From Cupriavidus numazuensis (GTDB lineage Bacteria > Pseudomonadota > Gammaproteobacteria > Burkholderiales > Burkholderiaceae): a stretch of 64,000 nt of DNA. Where the stretch lies: NCBI RefSeq assembly GCF_905397435.1, contig NZ_CAJPVI010000023.1, forward strand, positions 61,015 to 125,014. The letters run 5' to 3'. The notes below the pieces were generated by a model. That model saw only the letters and a program-made list of their open reading frames with translations. It did not search any database and was not told where the DNA came from. Both the position numbers and the translations under genes were made by a program. Positions 1 through 8,412 of the stretch are shown one piece after another (the stretch's first letter is position 1; each line of letters begins with the position of its first letter).

Positions 1-1
1 G

Positions 2-613
2 CTGGAACTCGGCACACGCGGACGGCGCGAGCGGCTCGGGTGGGATCTCACGCTGTACCGCTCGCTGGTGCGTGACCAGCTGCTGCAGTACACGACCAAT
101 CCCAACGTGCCGGCTGCCACATTCAATGCCAACCGCACTACGTTGCAGGGCGTTGAGCTGGGCCTGAGCGCCGACCTGCTGCAGAACGTCGCTACCACGG
201 CCGACAAGGTCACGCTGTCGCAACTCTGGAACTACAGCGATTTCCGCTTCGACAACGACCCGCAGTATGGGAATAACCGCATCGCGGGCGTGCCCGAGCA
301 CGTGCTGCGTACCACGCTGGCCTACAGCCAGGCGTCAGGGCTGCGCATCGCAGGCACCATCGACTGGGTGCCGACCGGCGCCTACGTCGACTACGCGAAC
401 ACGCTCAAGGTGCCGTCGTATGTGCTGTTCGGCGTGCAGGCTAGCTACGATTTCAAGCAAGGCCTGACGGTGTTCCTTGATGCGCGCAATCTTGGCAACA
501 AGCGTTATGTGAGCGATTTCAGTACGGTTACCGATGCGCGTACTGCCAACACGGCGGTGTTCTATCCCGGGACCGGGCGGGCACTCTATGCTGGGGTGCG
601 GTACAAGTTTTGA
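2..613 (+). CDS. TonB-dependent receptor, C-terminal part
   Basis: This is the last ~203 residues of an outer-membrane TonB-dependent receptor; the reading frame is open to the left edge, so the plug domain and most of the barrel lie outside the window. The visible part alternates polar and aromatic strands, includes the late-barrel signature FLDARNLGNKRYVSDF and ends in ...GVRYKF with a terminal phenylalanine, the usual BAM recognition end. The substrate (siderophore, cobalamin or other chelate) cannot be told from this fragment. The GTG at 68 is an internal valine, not a start. Confidence 0.9.
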   Translation: MELGTRGRRERLGWDLTLYRSLVRDQLLQYTTNPNVPAATFNANRTTLQGVELGLSADLLQNVATTADKVTLSQLWNYSDFRFDNDPQYGNNRIAGVPEHVLRTTLAYSQASGLRIAGTIDWVPTGAYVDYANTLKVPSYVLFGVQASYDFKQGLTVFLDARNLGNKRYVSDFSTVTDARTANTAVFYPGTGRALYAGVRYKF

Positions 614-660
614 TGGATTGCTGCGGTTATGGCAAGACAGAAGGTCGAAATTGAGGGGGT

Positions 661-801
661 GTCGTTCTTGGCTGGCGGCGCTGTTTCGCCGGCATGGCCG
701 GCGGGTTCTGGTTGAGGCCGAGGTGTCGCTCTTGGCGGGCGCCGCTGTTTCGCCGGCGTAGCCGGCGACCTACTCTTTTGTCCGAGCGACAAAAGAGTAG
801 G
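661..801 (+). repeat. Tandem hairpin repeat, left copies
   Basis: Two imperfect direct copies start at 661 and 725 (period 64 bp). Each opens with a GTCGYTCTTGGC-type core and carries a CGCCGGC-3 nt-GCCGGCG hairpin (687-703 and 751-767). The second copy is followed by a longer perfect stem of 14 bp with a CGAGC loop (769-801). A third copy lies in opposite orientation at 1375-1444. It looks like a dispersed intergenic palindromic element. Confidence 0.75.
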
Positions 802-1374
802 CAGAAAAGCGCGTCGTTGCCGCTGGCCATCAATTCCACGGTGGCAGGGGTTCAAACGGCTTTGGACGCCTGCGATGGTGGTCGGCCGTTCCAACCTGCT
901 ACGCCATGTGAGTCAGAACCTGTGCCTGGCGCGGCACGGCTTTTGGACGATCCCCAAGACGGACTCGGGTACAGCGTTTCAATCAGGTCAGTGGTGGGAC
1001 GCCTTCGGCTGCGCTGCGCGCACGTCGTAGTTGGGGTGCAAGCTCATCAGCGTCGTGGACGCCCGAGGTCCATTTCCTCTCTTTAATTCGCGCATGTCGC
1101 GTGGGCATCTTCACCGAGGCGTGGTTTGCCTTGGGCCTGCGTGCTCAGACTTGAGCTCTGCGCGTAGCGCAGCCGAAGGCGATTACACGATACCGGTAGT
1201 AGCAGGGGCCACAGACGCTTGCAGGGCTCGTTCAATCAGCGCTGTAATTCTGACCACCGTGGTGCCCCACGCGGCAGGCAGCGTGAAGAACTCTGAAGCC
1301 TATACCCGTACAACACCCCTGGCACACTACGATAAAAATTCGCCCCTTTGGGGCAACCTCTTGACGCGTTTTTG

Positions 1375-1444
1375 CCTACTTTTGCCGCTCGGGCAAAAGT
1401 AGGTCGCCGGCTACGCCGGCGAAACAGCAGCGTCTGCCAAGAAC
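1375..1444 (-). repeat. Inverted copy of the hairpin repeat
   Basis: Read on the minus strand this matches 725-801: the TTCTTGGC core, the CGCCGGC/GCCGGCG hairpin (1405-1421) and a 12-bp stem CCTACTTTTGCC/GGCAAAAGTAGG (1375-1386 with 1391-1402). Similarity continues past the TTCTTGGC core into an AATTGAGG motif, which overlaps the stop codon of the DUF1254 gene. Confidence 0.75.
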
Positions 1445-1455
1445 GATAACCCGCC

Positions 1456-2874
1456 TCAATTCGCCCGCTCAACCGGAGGCGGCATCCACGAGCCATCGAG
1501 CAGCGCCTGCTCCGGCCAGTACGCACGCAGGGTCATGTTGAGCCCGTCGGGCGGCGCAGGCAGCCAGTTGGCCATCTTGCCGCGTTCGGGGCGCGCATGC
1601 TGGATGTAGATGTCCAGCGAGCCATCGCGGTTGTAGCGCAGGCGGTCGCGGCTGCCGATCGCATAGCGGCCGATCGGGTTGTCGACGAACGCCTGACGCT
1701 GGTTGTACAGCGACAGCGACCAGAACGCCCTGGCAGGCGGCAACTGGTCCTTGGCGAAATGCAGGACGTAGCTTGTGCTGCCCTGCAGCGCCTTGCCGGA
1801 GGCATCGGTCCGGGTGGAGGCGTAAATCGCGTCTTCCGGCAGGTTGGCGCCAAGCCCGACCATGGCCGTGACCGCACGGCGGCCATAGTTGGTACCGTAA
1901 TTGCCGAGGTCGCGGTGCATGACCCAGCCATTGCCCGCATCGGCGTTGCCCTTGCGGGCCGTGGCGGCAATCGCCTGCAGCGCTGCGGTGGCACCTTCCT
2001 GCACGGCACGCGCGGTGGCCGGTTCCATGACCGTGGTCTTGAACGGCACGCCCGGTTTCAGCCCCATGCGGCGGATCTTCTCGATCATGGCGGCGTCGGC
2101 CTCGGCGGGCGGATTGGCCGGCAGCAGGCTGGCAAAGCGGCTGAAGAAGGCCTGCGCGTCCATGGCCGCCACTTGCTCGACCGGCGGCGACTGCGTGTCC
2201 AGCGTCGCCGAGCGCGGTGCGGGCTTTTCAGGCGCCGCGCGTACGCCCATCTGCCATGCGGACAGCGGCGTGAGGCGGTACTGGTCCTGCAGGCGGTGCA
2301 CGACCGGGAAATCCTTCTTGCCGTTGGCCTGGGTGCGGCCAATCAGCCAGACCATGGCCGTAGGCGACTTGATCTGCTTCATGCCCTTGGGCAGCGGCCC
2401 TTCCCAGCCCGGGCCCGTGATCACGAAGTTGCCGCGCTGCGTACCCGTGGTGCGCTTGCCGGGCGAGGCGAAGACATTGGTCCACGCATCCATCAACGGC
2501 ATCAGGTAGTAGCGGCCGCGGGTATCGGGCACGGATAGCACCACCGGCTCCTTGGACAGGTCGAGCCAGGCCGACGAGTACAGCGTGTCGGCGTTCGGCG
2601 TGACCACGTCCGTGAAGGTCGCGTCCGGGAAGGTACGCTTGTGGCTGAAGGTGTTGGGGGGCGTGCGCAGGCTCATGAGCTCGCGCGTTACGTCCATCAG
2701 CACCAGCGGATAGGCATAGGTAAAGACTTCGGCGGACAGCGCCTTCATTGCCTGGTTCGACGGCGGTTGCACGACGGCAACAGGGGCCGTCACCGGTTCA
2801 GGCGTGGTGGAGCAGGCGCTCAGCAGCACGGCAAGTGCCGCGATGCCGGCCAGTTGGCGGATGGATGGATTCAT
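1456..2874 (-). CDS. DUF1254/DUF1214 lipoprotein
   Basis: A 472-residue protein with a lipoprotein signal peptide (LAVLLSAC, lipid-accepting Cys at ~21), so probably anchored in an envelope membrane facing the periplasm. An N-terminal DUF1254 region (~45-180, including PNADTLYSSAWLDLSKEP and YYLMPLMDAWTNVF) is followed by a DUF1214 region (~340-465, including FWSLSLYNQRQAFVDNP). Members of this family are widespread in proteobacteria, but no reaction is firmly assigned. It stands alone between two intergenic regions. Its TGA stop lies inside a copy of the intergenic repeat. Confidence 0.85.
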   Translation of the reverse strand: MNPSIRQLAGIAALAVLLSACSTTPEPVTAPVAVVQPPSNQAMKALSAEVFTYAYPLVLMDVTRELMSLRTPPNTFSHKRTFPDATFTDVVTPNADTLYSSAWLDLSKEPVVLSVPDTRGRYYLMPLMDAWTNVFASPGKRTTGTQRGNFVITGPGWEGPLPKGMKQIKSPTAMVWLIGRTQANGKKDFPVVHRLQDQYRLTPLSAWQMGVRAAPEKPAPRSATLDTQSPPVEQVAAMDAQAFFSRFASLLPANPPAEADAAMIEKIRRMGLKPGVPFKTTVMEPATARAVQEGATAALQAIAATARKGNADAGNGWVMHRDLGNYGTNYGRRAVTAMVGLGANLPEDAIYASTRTDASGKALQGSTSYVLHFAKDQLPPARAFWSLSLYNQRQAFVDNPIGRYAIGSRDRLRYNRDGSLDIYIQHARPERGKMANWLPAPPDGLNMTLRAYWPEQALLDGSWMPPPVERAN

Positions 2875-3119
2875 GACCCCGTTTCCCTGATCTGTTTTTT
2901 TGCGGCCATTTATACGGGGTCTGCAGGTGGCATGGTGCCATGTTGCCCCGGAGGCGCATCTATTACGTCCGAATCATGTCCGCACCGCCGGGTGCGTGTC
3001 AATTCCTCTGAAGAAGGGCTTCGAGGGGAAGCGTACGAATCGGCGCCTTACGGGCCGCGCCGCCATCAGACTGTCTGCCTCTTGCAACAGCTTGCAGCGA
3101 TGATTTCAGCGCGCAGCGC

Positions 3120-3485
3120 TCAGTAGCGCAGCTGTACGTCGTCCGCGCGGGCGGTGCGTCCGTTGTAGAGGCAGGTGAAGCGGAAGCCGATCGAGGCCTG
3201 GCTGCTGTCGGGCTCGAAGGTGCCCTCGCCCGTCACCATCGCCATGCCGCCCGGGCGCTGGTAAACCTGCTCGCGGTCTTCCAGAATGAAGAGGCTGCCG
3301 GGCTCGGGGTGCCCCTTCCTGACGTTGGCGGTGACGGCCTGCTCGCAGGCGTCGATCGCCACGCGCGGCGCGATCCTGGGCTCGGCGGGCGGGCGCGACA
3401 CTGGCCTGGTCGCCTGCTGCGGCGGCGTTTCGCATGCGGTCAGCAGCAAAGCGAAGGCCAGGCAAAGGTACGAGGCTCGGGACAA
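3120..3485 (-). CDS. Small lipoprotein with TTG start
   Basis: I place the start at the TTG at 3485-3483, because it sits 7 nt after a strong AAGGAGG and gives a compact signal peptide ending in the lipobox LLTAC. The longer ATG-started frame (from 3566) would add 27 residues with three Cys and no signal character. The product is 121 residues: a Pro-rich linker and then a small domain with two Cys (DACEQAV and FTCLYNGRTA) that could form a disulfide. No function recognised. It is divergent from the Nudix-MBL gene. Confidence 0.7.
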   Translation of the reverse strand: MSRASYLCLAFALLLTACETPPQQATRPVSRPPAEPRIAPRVAIDACEQAVTANVRKGHPEPGSLFILEDREQVYQRPGGMAMVTGEGTFEPDSSQASIGFRFTCLYNGRTARADDVQLRY

Positions 3486-3743
3486 GGAACATCCTCCTTC
3501 GTCATGTGCAGTACAGCAATCAGAGTAGGTCTTTCGGCAGGAAATGCCAAAGGCACTATTGTGCACTGCGCCACCGCCTGCGGAGATCCCCGAAGCAGAG
3601 CGAACCCCTCATCGCCGCTACACTATGGGCCGAAGAATGAAGAAGCGCAGCGCAGAACGCTGCACGAAACGTCGTACCCACGCCGGCACCAGACCGGTTC
3701 AGCCACACACTGCCGCGCGGCCCTGCCTCCGCGCGCTGACACA

Positions 3744-5438
3744 ATGACAACGACAGAGACAACCACGAACCGACCTGCCAGTCCCTCCAAGTCCCTGCGC
3801 GCTGCCGCCAGCCTGCTGGTGGTGCGCGACGGTCCGCAGGGCATGGAAGTCCTGCTGGTGCGGCGCGTCGAGCGCGCCAACGACCGCAGCAGCGGCGCCT
3901 TCGTGTTCCCGGGCGGCACGCTCGACCCGGAACAGGACAAGGCGCTGCACATTCATGCTGCCGGCCTCGACGACACCGCCGCCAGCCAGCGCCTGAACCT
4001 GCCGTCCAACGGCCTCGACTTCTACCTGGCCGCCGTCCGCGAATGCTTCGAGGAGGCGGGCCTGCTACTGGCCTACCATCGCAACGGCGACCTGTTGGCC
4101 CCTGGCCATCTCGATGACGCCCAACTCGATTTCCTGCGCCAGGCCGTACAGCGCGGTGGCCCGGGTCTGGCACACGCATGCGCCGAACTGGGCCTGCGCC
4201 TGGCATCCGACCGCCTGGCCTACCACAGCTACTGGCTCACGCCGCCGGGCCTGCCCAAGCGCTTCGACACGCGCTTCTTTGTCGCGATTGCGCCTGCCGG
4301 CCAGATCGCCGTCCACGATGGCATGGAAATCGTCGAGCACCGCTGGATCCGTCCCGGCGAAGCCGCGGACCCGGCCAGCGGCCTGCCGATGATGCATGTC
4401 ACGCGCCGCACGCTGCAGTCGATCGCGCATTTTGCAACGGCACAGGAATGCTTCGCCAGCACCTCGCTGCTGCGCGACATCGCGTGCATCATGCCCCGGC
4501 TGGCCAAGGGCGCGGCGGGCGTCCGCCCCGTCATGCCCAACGAATCGTGCTATGCCGAGATCGGCCGGATCGACCCGGAAGGCAAGACGCACGCGCGCTA
4601 TGAACTGGCCCCAGGCGAGCCGGTGCAGCTGTCCGAACGCGTCTGGCGTGTCACGGCCAACAACGGCAGCGTCATGACCGGGCCGGGCACCAATACCTAT
4701 CTGGTCGGTGGCGGTGCGCGCAATGAATGGGCCGTGATCGATCCGGGCCCTGACGATGCCGCGCATGTGCAGGCCGTGCTCGCCGCCGCGCCGGGCCCGA
4801 TCCGCTGGATCCTGGCCACGCACACGCACATGGACCATTCGCCCGCCGCGCCCGCGCTGCAGGCGGCCACAGGCGCCACCGTGCTGGGCCGCGCCGCGCC
4901 GGCCACGCAATGGCAGGACATCGCCTTTGCGCCGGCCCGCGACCTGCAGCAGGGCGAGCGCATCGCCATCGGCGACGACTGCACGCTGCGCGTACTCCAT
5001 ACGCCGGGCCATGCGTCCAACCACCTGTGTTTCCTGCTCGAGGAAGAGAAGACGCTCTTCACCGGCGACCACGTCATGCAGGGCTCGACGGTCGTCATCT
5101 CTCCGCCCGACGGCGATATGCGCGCTTATCTGGATTCACTGGCCGCGTTGCAGGAAGAGGACCTCGAATGGCTGGCGCCGGGCCACGGCTTCCTGATCAC
5201 CCGTCCGCAAGAGGCCATCCGCCTGCTTGTGCGCCACCGCCTGCACCGCGAAGCCAAGGTGCTCAGCGCGCTGCGCGATCTTGGCCCGGCCCCGATCGAG
5301 GCGCTGCTGCCACGCGTCTATGACGACGTGCCGGAGCGCATGTACCCGGTCGCCCAGCGCTCGCTGCATGCGCACCTGCTCAAGCTTGTCGCCGACGGCA
5401 AGGCGGTGGAAACAGACGGCCGCTGGCAAGCCGTCTAG
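3744..5438 (+). CDS. Nudix hydrolase-metallo-beta-lactamase fusion
   Basis: A 564-residue two-domain hydrolase. The N-terminal Nudix domain (~15-270) has a split Nudix box: GG at 57-58 and then, after ~40 residues, the helix REcfEEaG (99-106), the layout of the NUDT19/CoA-diphosphatase branch. The C-terminal domain (~300-560) is a metallo-beta-lactamase fold with THTHMDH at ~359-365 and a later TGDH at ~441-444, resembling LACTB2-type enzymes. The ATG at 3744 is chosen because translation upstream of it is low-complexity and overlaps the divergent lipoprotein. Substrate unknown; both halves suggest nucleotide, CoA or thioester clean-up in the cytoplasm. Confidence 0.85.
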   Translation: MTTTETTTNRPASPSKSLRAAASLLVVRDGPQGMEVLLVRRVERANDRSSGAFVFPGGTLDPEQDKALHIHAAGLDDTAASQRLNLPSNGLDFYLAAVRECFEEAGLLLAYHRNGDLLAPGHLDDAQLDFLRQAVQRGGPGLAHACAELGLRLASDRLAYHSYWLTPPGLPKRFDTRFFVAIAPAGQIAVHDGMEIVEHRWIRPGEAADPASGLPMMHVTRRTLQSIAHFATAQECFASTSLLRDIACIMPRLAKGAAGVRPVMPNESCYAEIGRIDPEGKTHARYELAPGEPVQLSERVWRVTANNGSVMTGPGTNTYLVGGGARNEWAVIDPGPDDAAHVQAVLAAAPGPIRWILATHTHMDHSPAAPALQAATGATVLGRAAPATQWQDIAFAPARDLQQGERIAIGDDCTLRVLHTPGHASNHLCFLLEEEKTLFTGDHVMQGSTVVISPPDGDMRAYLDSLAALQEEDLEWLAPGHGFLITRPQEAIRLLVRHRLHREAKVLSALRDLGPAPIEALLPRVYDDVPERMYPVAQRSLHAHLLKLVADGKAVETDGRWQAV

Positions 5439-5449
5439 CGTCGCTATGG

Positions 5450-6244
5450 TTAGGGCGTGGCTGCGGGCGGGCCTGCCTGCCACGTCCGCCGCAGCGTTCG
5501 CAGGTCGTCGGCAGATGCATCCGTGATGGCCAGGAAACGCATGCCGTCGGCATCCCAGCTTTCGAGCTGGTAGCCCTGCCGCGATCCCGATACCTTGGGC
5601 GGCAAGCCTGCCTGCCCCGGAACGAAAACGAAGATGTCGACGGGATGCCGGTTGCGCCGGTAGACCAGCACGGCCACCGGGCGCCCGTCCACGTAATCGA
5701 GCCTGCCTCCGGCCAGCACGAAACCCTGCGCGGTCAGGTCGCGCACCACGGGCGCATAGTCAAGCCGCCCGTTGAACCACGGCTTGACGGTGTGCTGGTC
5801 CAGCGATGCGACGTCCATGGCGCGGCCCGACAGCAACGCCCGTACATGGCTCGCCACCAGTTCGCGGGCCACGATGTCCGCGTTGTACCGGTAGCTGGCC
5901 AGTTGCCCGATGCCGAGGGCCACGGCAACCACCATCGCCAACGCCAGGCCCGCGCGTGCGGGAGTGCTCCAGGCGAGCCACTTGCCGAAGCCAGCCCATT
6001 TATCCCTGGTGGATTGCTGCGGCGGCGTGGGCAGGCTGGCCAGCAGCCGGGCCCGCAACTCGCCGTCCGCGCGATGATAGGTAGCGCCTTCGCGAACCGC
6101 GTTGCGCAGCGCCTGGATGCGGGCGATCTCCGCAGCGCAGACCGGGCAGGACGCCAGGTGCGGACCCAGCCGCGCCAGTTCGCCCGGGCCGAGTTCGCCG
6201 TCCGCGCTGGCATGCAGCAGCAGCCGTGCTTCATTGCAGTCCAT
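5450..6244 (-). CDS. Zinc-type anti-sigma factor, membrane protein
   Basis: A 264-residue anti-sigma factor. The cytoplasmic N-terminus carries the zinc anti-sigma motif H-x3-C-x2-C (HLASCPVC, ~29-36), followed by a single membrane segment (~95-112, GLALAMVVAVALGIG) and a periplasmic domain. The ATG at 6244 overlaps the 3' end of the sigma gene by 14 bp, so the two are probably translationally coupled. It should hold the sigma factor at the membrane and release it on an envelope or redox signal. Confidence 0.88.
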   Translation of the reverse strand: MDCNEARLLLHASADGELGPGELARLGPHLASCPVCAAEIARIQALRNAVREGATYHRADGELRARLLASLPTPPQQSTRDKWAGFGKWLAWSTPARAGLALAMVVAVALGIGQLASYRYNADIVARELVASHVRALLSGRAMDVASLDQHTVKPWFNGRLDYAPVVRDLTAQGFVLAGGRLDYVDGRPVAVLVYRRNRHPVDIFVFVPGQAGLPPKVSGSRQGYQLESWDADGMRFLAITDASADDLRTLRRTWQAGPPAATP

Positions 6245-6854
6245 TGCCCACCTCCCCGGCCGTTCCTGCCAGGCCATCGACCCTTGCCACGCCGCCTGAG
6301 GGCTGTCCGGCCCGCTCGACGCGCAGCGCACTCACCGCCGCCGCGAGTGCCTGCCGTGCGCGCGCAAGGCGCGACATGACTGTGCCAAGCGGAATCGCGG
6401 CAACCTGAGCGATGTCGCGGTAACACATGTCCTCCAGCTCGCGCAGCACGATCACTTCGCGCAGCGGCGCGGACAAGCGCGCGAGCGCTTCATGCACGAG
6501 ACGAACGTCTTCCGCACGCAGGAGGCAGCACAGCGGCTCGCGGTCGGCGGCGTCCTGCCAGCCGGGCCAGGCCTGGGCAGCATCGACGCCGTCTTCGTAC
6601 GACGCGGCATCGCGCGACGGCTGGTCGCGGTTCCAGGCGGAGAACCACGTGTTGCGCACGATGGCAAGCAGCCAGGGCCGCGGCCGGTCGCCGTGATAGC
6701 TGCCAAAGTAGGTGTAGGCGCGCAGTAGCGCCTCCTGCACCACGTCTTCCGCTTCGGCCGCGCTGCCGCTCAGCCATCGCGCGAGGTTGTAGGCCGCATC
6801 GAGGTGCGGCAGGACCAGCTCGGCAAACCGGCGGCGCTCGTCAGCGGCGTTCAC
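6231..6854 (-). CDS. ECF-family RNA polymerase sigma factor
   Basis: A 207-residue sigma-70 factor of the extracytoplasmic function group. Region 2 (~15-80) includes AEDVVQEALLRAYTYF and RPRPWLLAIVRNTW; region 4 (~115-175) includes LSAPLREVIVLRELEDMCYRD and GTVMSRLARARQAL. It starts at GTG 6854 behind AAGGAG. It is followed by its anti-sigma factor and is divergent from the phosphoesterase-cupredoxin operon. A GGAATAAA-N14-GGTAAACA element upstream has an exact counterpart ahead of that operon, so it probably transcribes both itself and the operon. Confidence 0.93.
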   Translation of the reverse strand: MNAADERRRFAELVLPHLDAAYNLARWLSGSAAEAEDVVQEALLRAYTYFGSYHGDRPRPWLLAIVRNTWFSAWNRDQPSRDAASYEDGVDAAQAWPGWQDAADREPLCCLLRAEDVRLVHEALARLSAPLREVIVLRELEDMCYRDIAQVAAIPLGTVMSRLARARQALAAAVSALRVERAGQPSGGVARVDGLAGTAGEVGNGLQ

Positions 6855-6906
6855 GGCACTCCTTTGGCTTGATCGGACGGAGCACGCTCAGGGCCTCCGC
6901 ACGTCG

Positions 6907-6936
6907 TGTTTACCGGCGTCCGCTCCAGTTTATTCC
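6907..6936 (-). promoter_or_regulatory. ECF-type promoter of the sigma/anti-sigma operon
   Basis: On the minus strand GGAATAAA (6936-6929) is followed after exactly 14 nt by GGTAAACA (6914-6907), 52 bp upstream of the sigma start codon. It matches the element at 6985-7014 in both boxes and spacing. Confidence 0.6.
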
Positions 6937-6984
6937 GCTGTCGCGGCAATGCCGTGCCGCCAGCTGGCCGCCAGCTCTTTCGCC

Positions 6985-7014
6985 GGAATAAAAGTGGTCG
7001 CCTCCCGGTAAGAC
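6985..7014 (+). promoter_or_regulatory. ECF-type promoter of the phosphoesterase operon
   Basis: GGAATAAA (6985-6992), 14-nt spacer, GGTAAGAC (7007-7014), 40 bp before the start codon at 7055. It is the divergent twin of the element at 6907-6936, which makes these genes the likely regulon of the adjacent sigma factor. Confidence 0.6.
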
Positions 7015-7054
7015 AGGCAACCGGCCTCCACCGGTACGCCCACAGGAGAACACT

Positions 7055-7942
7055 ATGTCAGCCATACCTTCGCCCGATCGCCGCGATTTCCTGCGTCTTG
7101 CCGCCGCGGCCGGCGGCGCCGTGCTCGCCTCGGCGCTGCCGGGCTGGGCCGCCTCGCCCGGCAAGGATTTCTACTTCGTGCAGCTGTCCGACCTGCACTG
7201 GGGCTTCCAGGGACCGCCCAATCCGGACGCGCGCGGCACGCTGCCGAAGGCCATCGCAGCGGTCAACGCGCTGCCCGCGCCGCCGGATTTCATCGTCTTC
7301 ACGGGCGACCTGACCCACACCACCGACGACCCCGACGAGCGGCGCCGCCGCATGCGCGAAGTGAAAGCGCAGATCGACACGCTCCAGGTCAAGACGCGCT
7401 ACCTGATGCCCGGCGAACACGATGCCAGCCTCGACCGCGGCGAGGCGTTCCAGGAGATCTTCGGCCCGACGCATTACAGCTTCGACCACCAGGGCGTGCA
7501 TTTCGTCGCGCTCGACAACGTATCCGATCCCGCCGGCCGCGTCGGGGCGGCGCAGATCGACTGGCTGGCCTCGGACCTGGCGCGCCTGCCTCGCGAAGCG
7601 CCGATCGTGGTTTTCACGCACCGGCCCCTGTTCGATCTCTATCCGCAATGGGACTGGGCCACGCGCGACGGCGCCGACGTCCTGAAGCGCCTGGACCCTT
7701 ACAGCAATGTCACCGTGTTCTATGGCCATATCCATCAGGAACACCATCACCAGACCGGCCAGATCGCCCATCACGCCGCACGCTCGCTGATGTTTCCGCT
7801 GCCGGCGCCGGCATCGCAGCCGCTGCGCCAGCCGGTGCCATGGGATGCCGAACACCCGTACCGGGGTCTGGGATGGCGCCAGGTGGCAGCCCGGCAAGCT
7901 CCGCCGCGGCTGGCCCTGGAAGAAAAGCCCGTCATCGCCTGA
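7055..7942 (+). CDS. Tat-exported calcineurin-like metallophosphoesterase
   Basis: A 295-residue phosphoesterase. The signal peptide has a twin-arginine motif (DRRDFLRL, ~8-15) and ends near LPGWA, so the enzyme is exported folded. Metal-binding motifs appear in order: SDLHWG (D46, H48), FTGDLTH, PGEHD (in place of the usual GNHD), FTHRP and YGHIHQEHH. The substrate is not evident. It is the first gene of a two-gene operon with the cupredoxin behind an ECF promoter, so it probably belongs to an envelope-stress or metal response. Confidence 0.9.
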   Translation: MSAIPSPDRRDFLRLAAAAGGAVLASALPGWAASPGKDFYFVQLSDLHWGFQGPPNPDARGTLPKAIAAVNALPAPPDFIVFTGDLTHTTDDPDERRRRMREVKAQIDTLQVKTRYLMPGEHDASLDRGEAFQEIFGPTHYSFDHQGVHFVALDNVSDPAGRVGAAQIDWLASDLARLPREAPIVVFTHRPLFDLYPQWDWATRDGADVLKRLDPYSNVTVFYGHIHQEHHHQTGQIAHHAARSLMFPLPAPASQPLRQPVPWDAEHPYRGLGWRQVAARQAPPRLALEEKPVIA

Positions 7943-7966
7943 GCACGGCCAGCCCGGAGAACAATC

Positions 7967-8341
7967 ATGATCCAGGAACGTCCCTTCCTTCCCGATCGCC
8001 GGCGCCATCTGGTGTGGCTCGCGGCCATGGCGGCCACGGCGCCGTTCTGGACGGCCTCGGCCGCCGTGCCGCGGCGCATCGCCGTCACGGCGCGCCGCTT
8101 TGTCTTTACACCGGACCGCATTGCCCTGCACAAGAACGAGTCGGTGATCCTTGCACTGACGGCACTCGACGTGGTGATGGGTTTCAGCGTGCCCGATCTC
8201 GGCATCCGCGTCGACCTGCCGCCGGGCAAGACCGTGGAAGTGCCCATCAATGCCGCCGCCGCGGGGTCGCACCTGTTCCTGTGCGACATCTTCTGCGGCT
8301 CGGGGCACGAGTCGATGAACGGGCAGATCGAGGTAACTTGA
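7967..8341 (+). CDS. Exported cupredoxin with CuA-like motif
   Basis: A 124-residue exported protein (signal peptide to ~SAA33) with one cupredoxin domain. The C-terminus shows the CuA-site pattern C-x3-C-x3-H-x2-M (C106, C110, H114, M117, within CDIFCGSGHESM), as in cytochrome oxidase subunit II. The upstream histidine expected in the DVIHSF region is replaced by Met71 (DVVMGFSVPD). It could be a periplasmic copper or electron carrier or a copper sensor. It starts 24 bp after the phosphoesterase, in one operon with it. Confidence 0.85.
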   Translation: MIQERPFLPDRRRHLVWLAAMAATAPFWTASAAVPRRIAVTARRFVFTPDRIALHKNESVILALTALDVVMGFSVPDLGIRVDLPPGKTVEVPINAAAAGSHLFLCDIFCGSGHESMNGQIEVT

Positions 8342-8412
8342 GGGTGGCGCCCCACTCCGCCTAGCATGAACGGTGTCGCCGGCCTTTCTGTCCGGCGTGA
8401 GGAGAGACCGCC

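Larger units (their letters stand above)
614..1455. other. 842-bp intergenic region without a convincing gene
   Basis: No frame here shows homology-like content or a plausible start with a ribosome binding site. The region is organised instead as nested inverted repeats: the hairpin element at 725-801 against its inverse at 1375-1444, and inside these a ~22-bp inverted pair at about 1000-1021 and 1159-1181 (CGCCTTCGGCTGCGCT core). A small GCCCC-TTT-GGGGC hairpin lies at about 1342-1354. Degenerate internal repeats suggest an old non-coding mobile or recombinogenic element. Confidence 0.55.

Noticed and set aside
3309..3743. N-terminal extension of the Nudix-MBL protein
   Set aside because: The 145 extra residues are Arg-rich, lack a domain and overlap the divergent lipoprotein gene; ATG 3744 fits the Nudix domain start.
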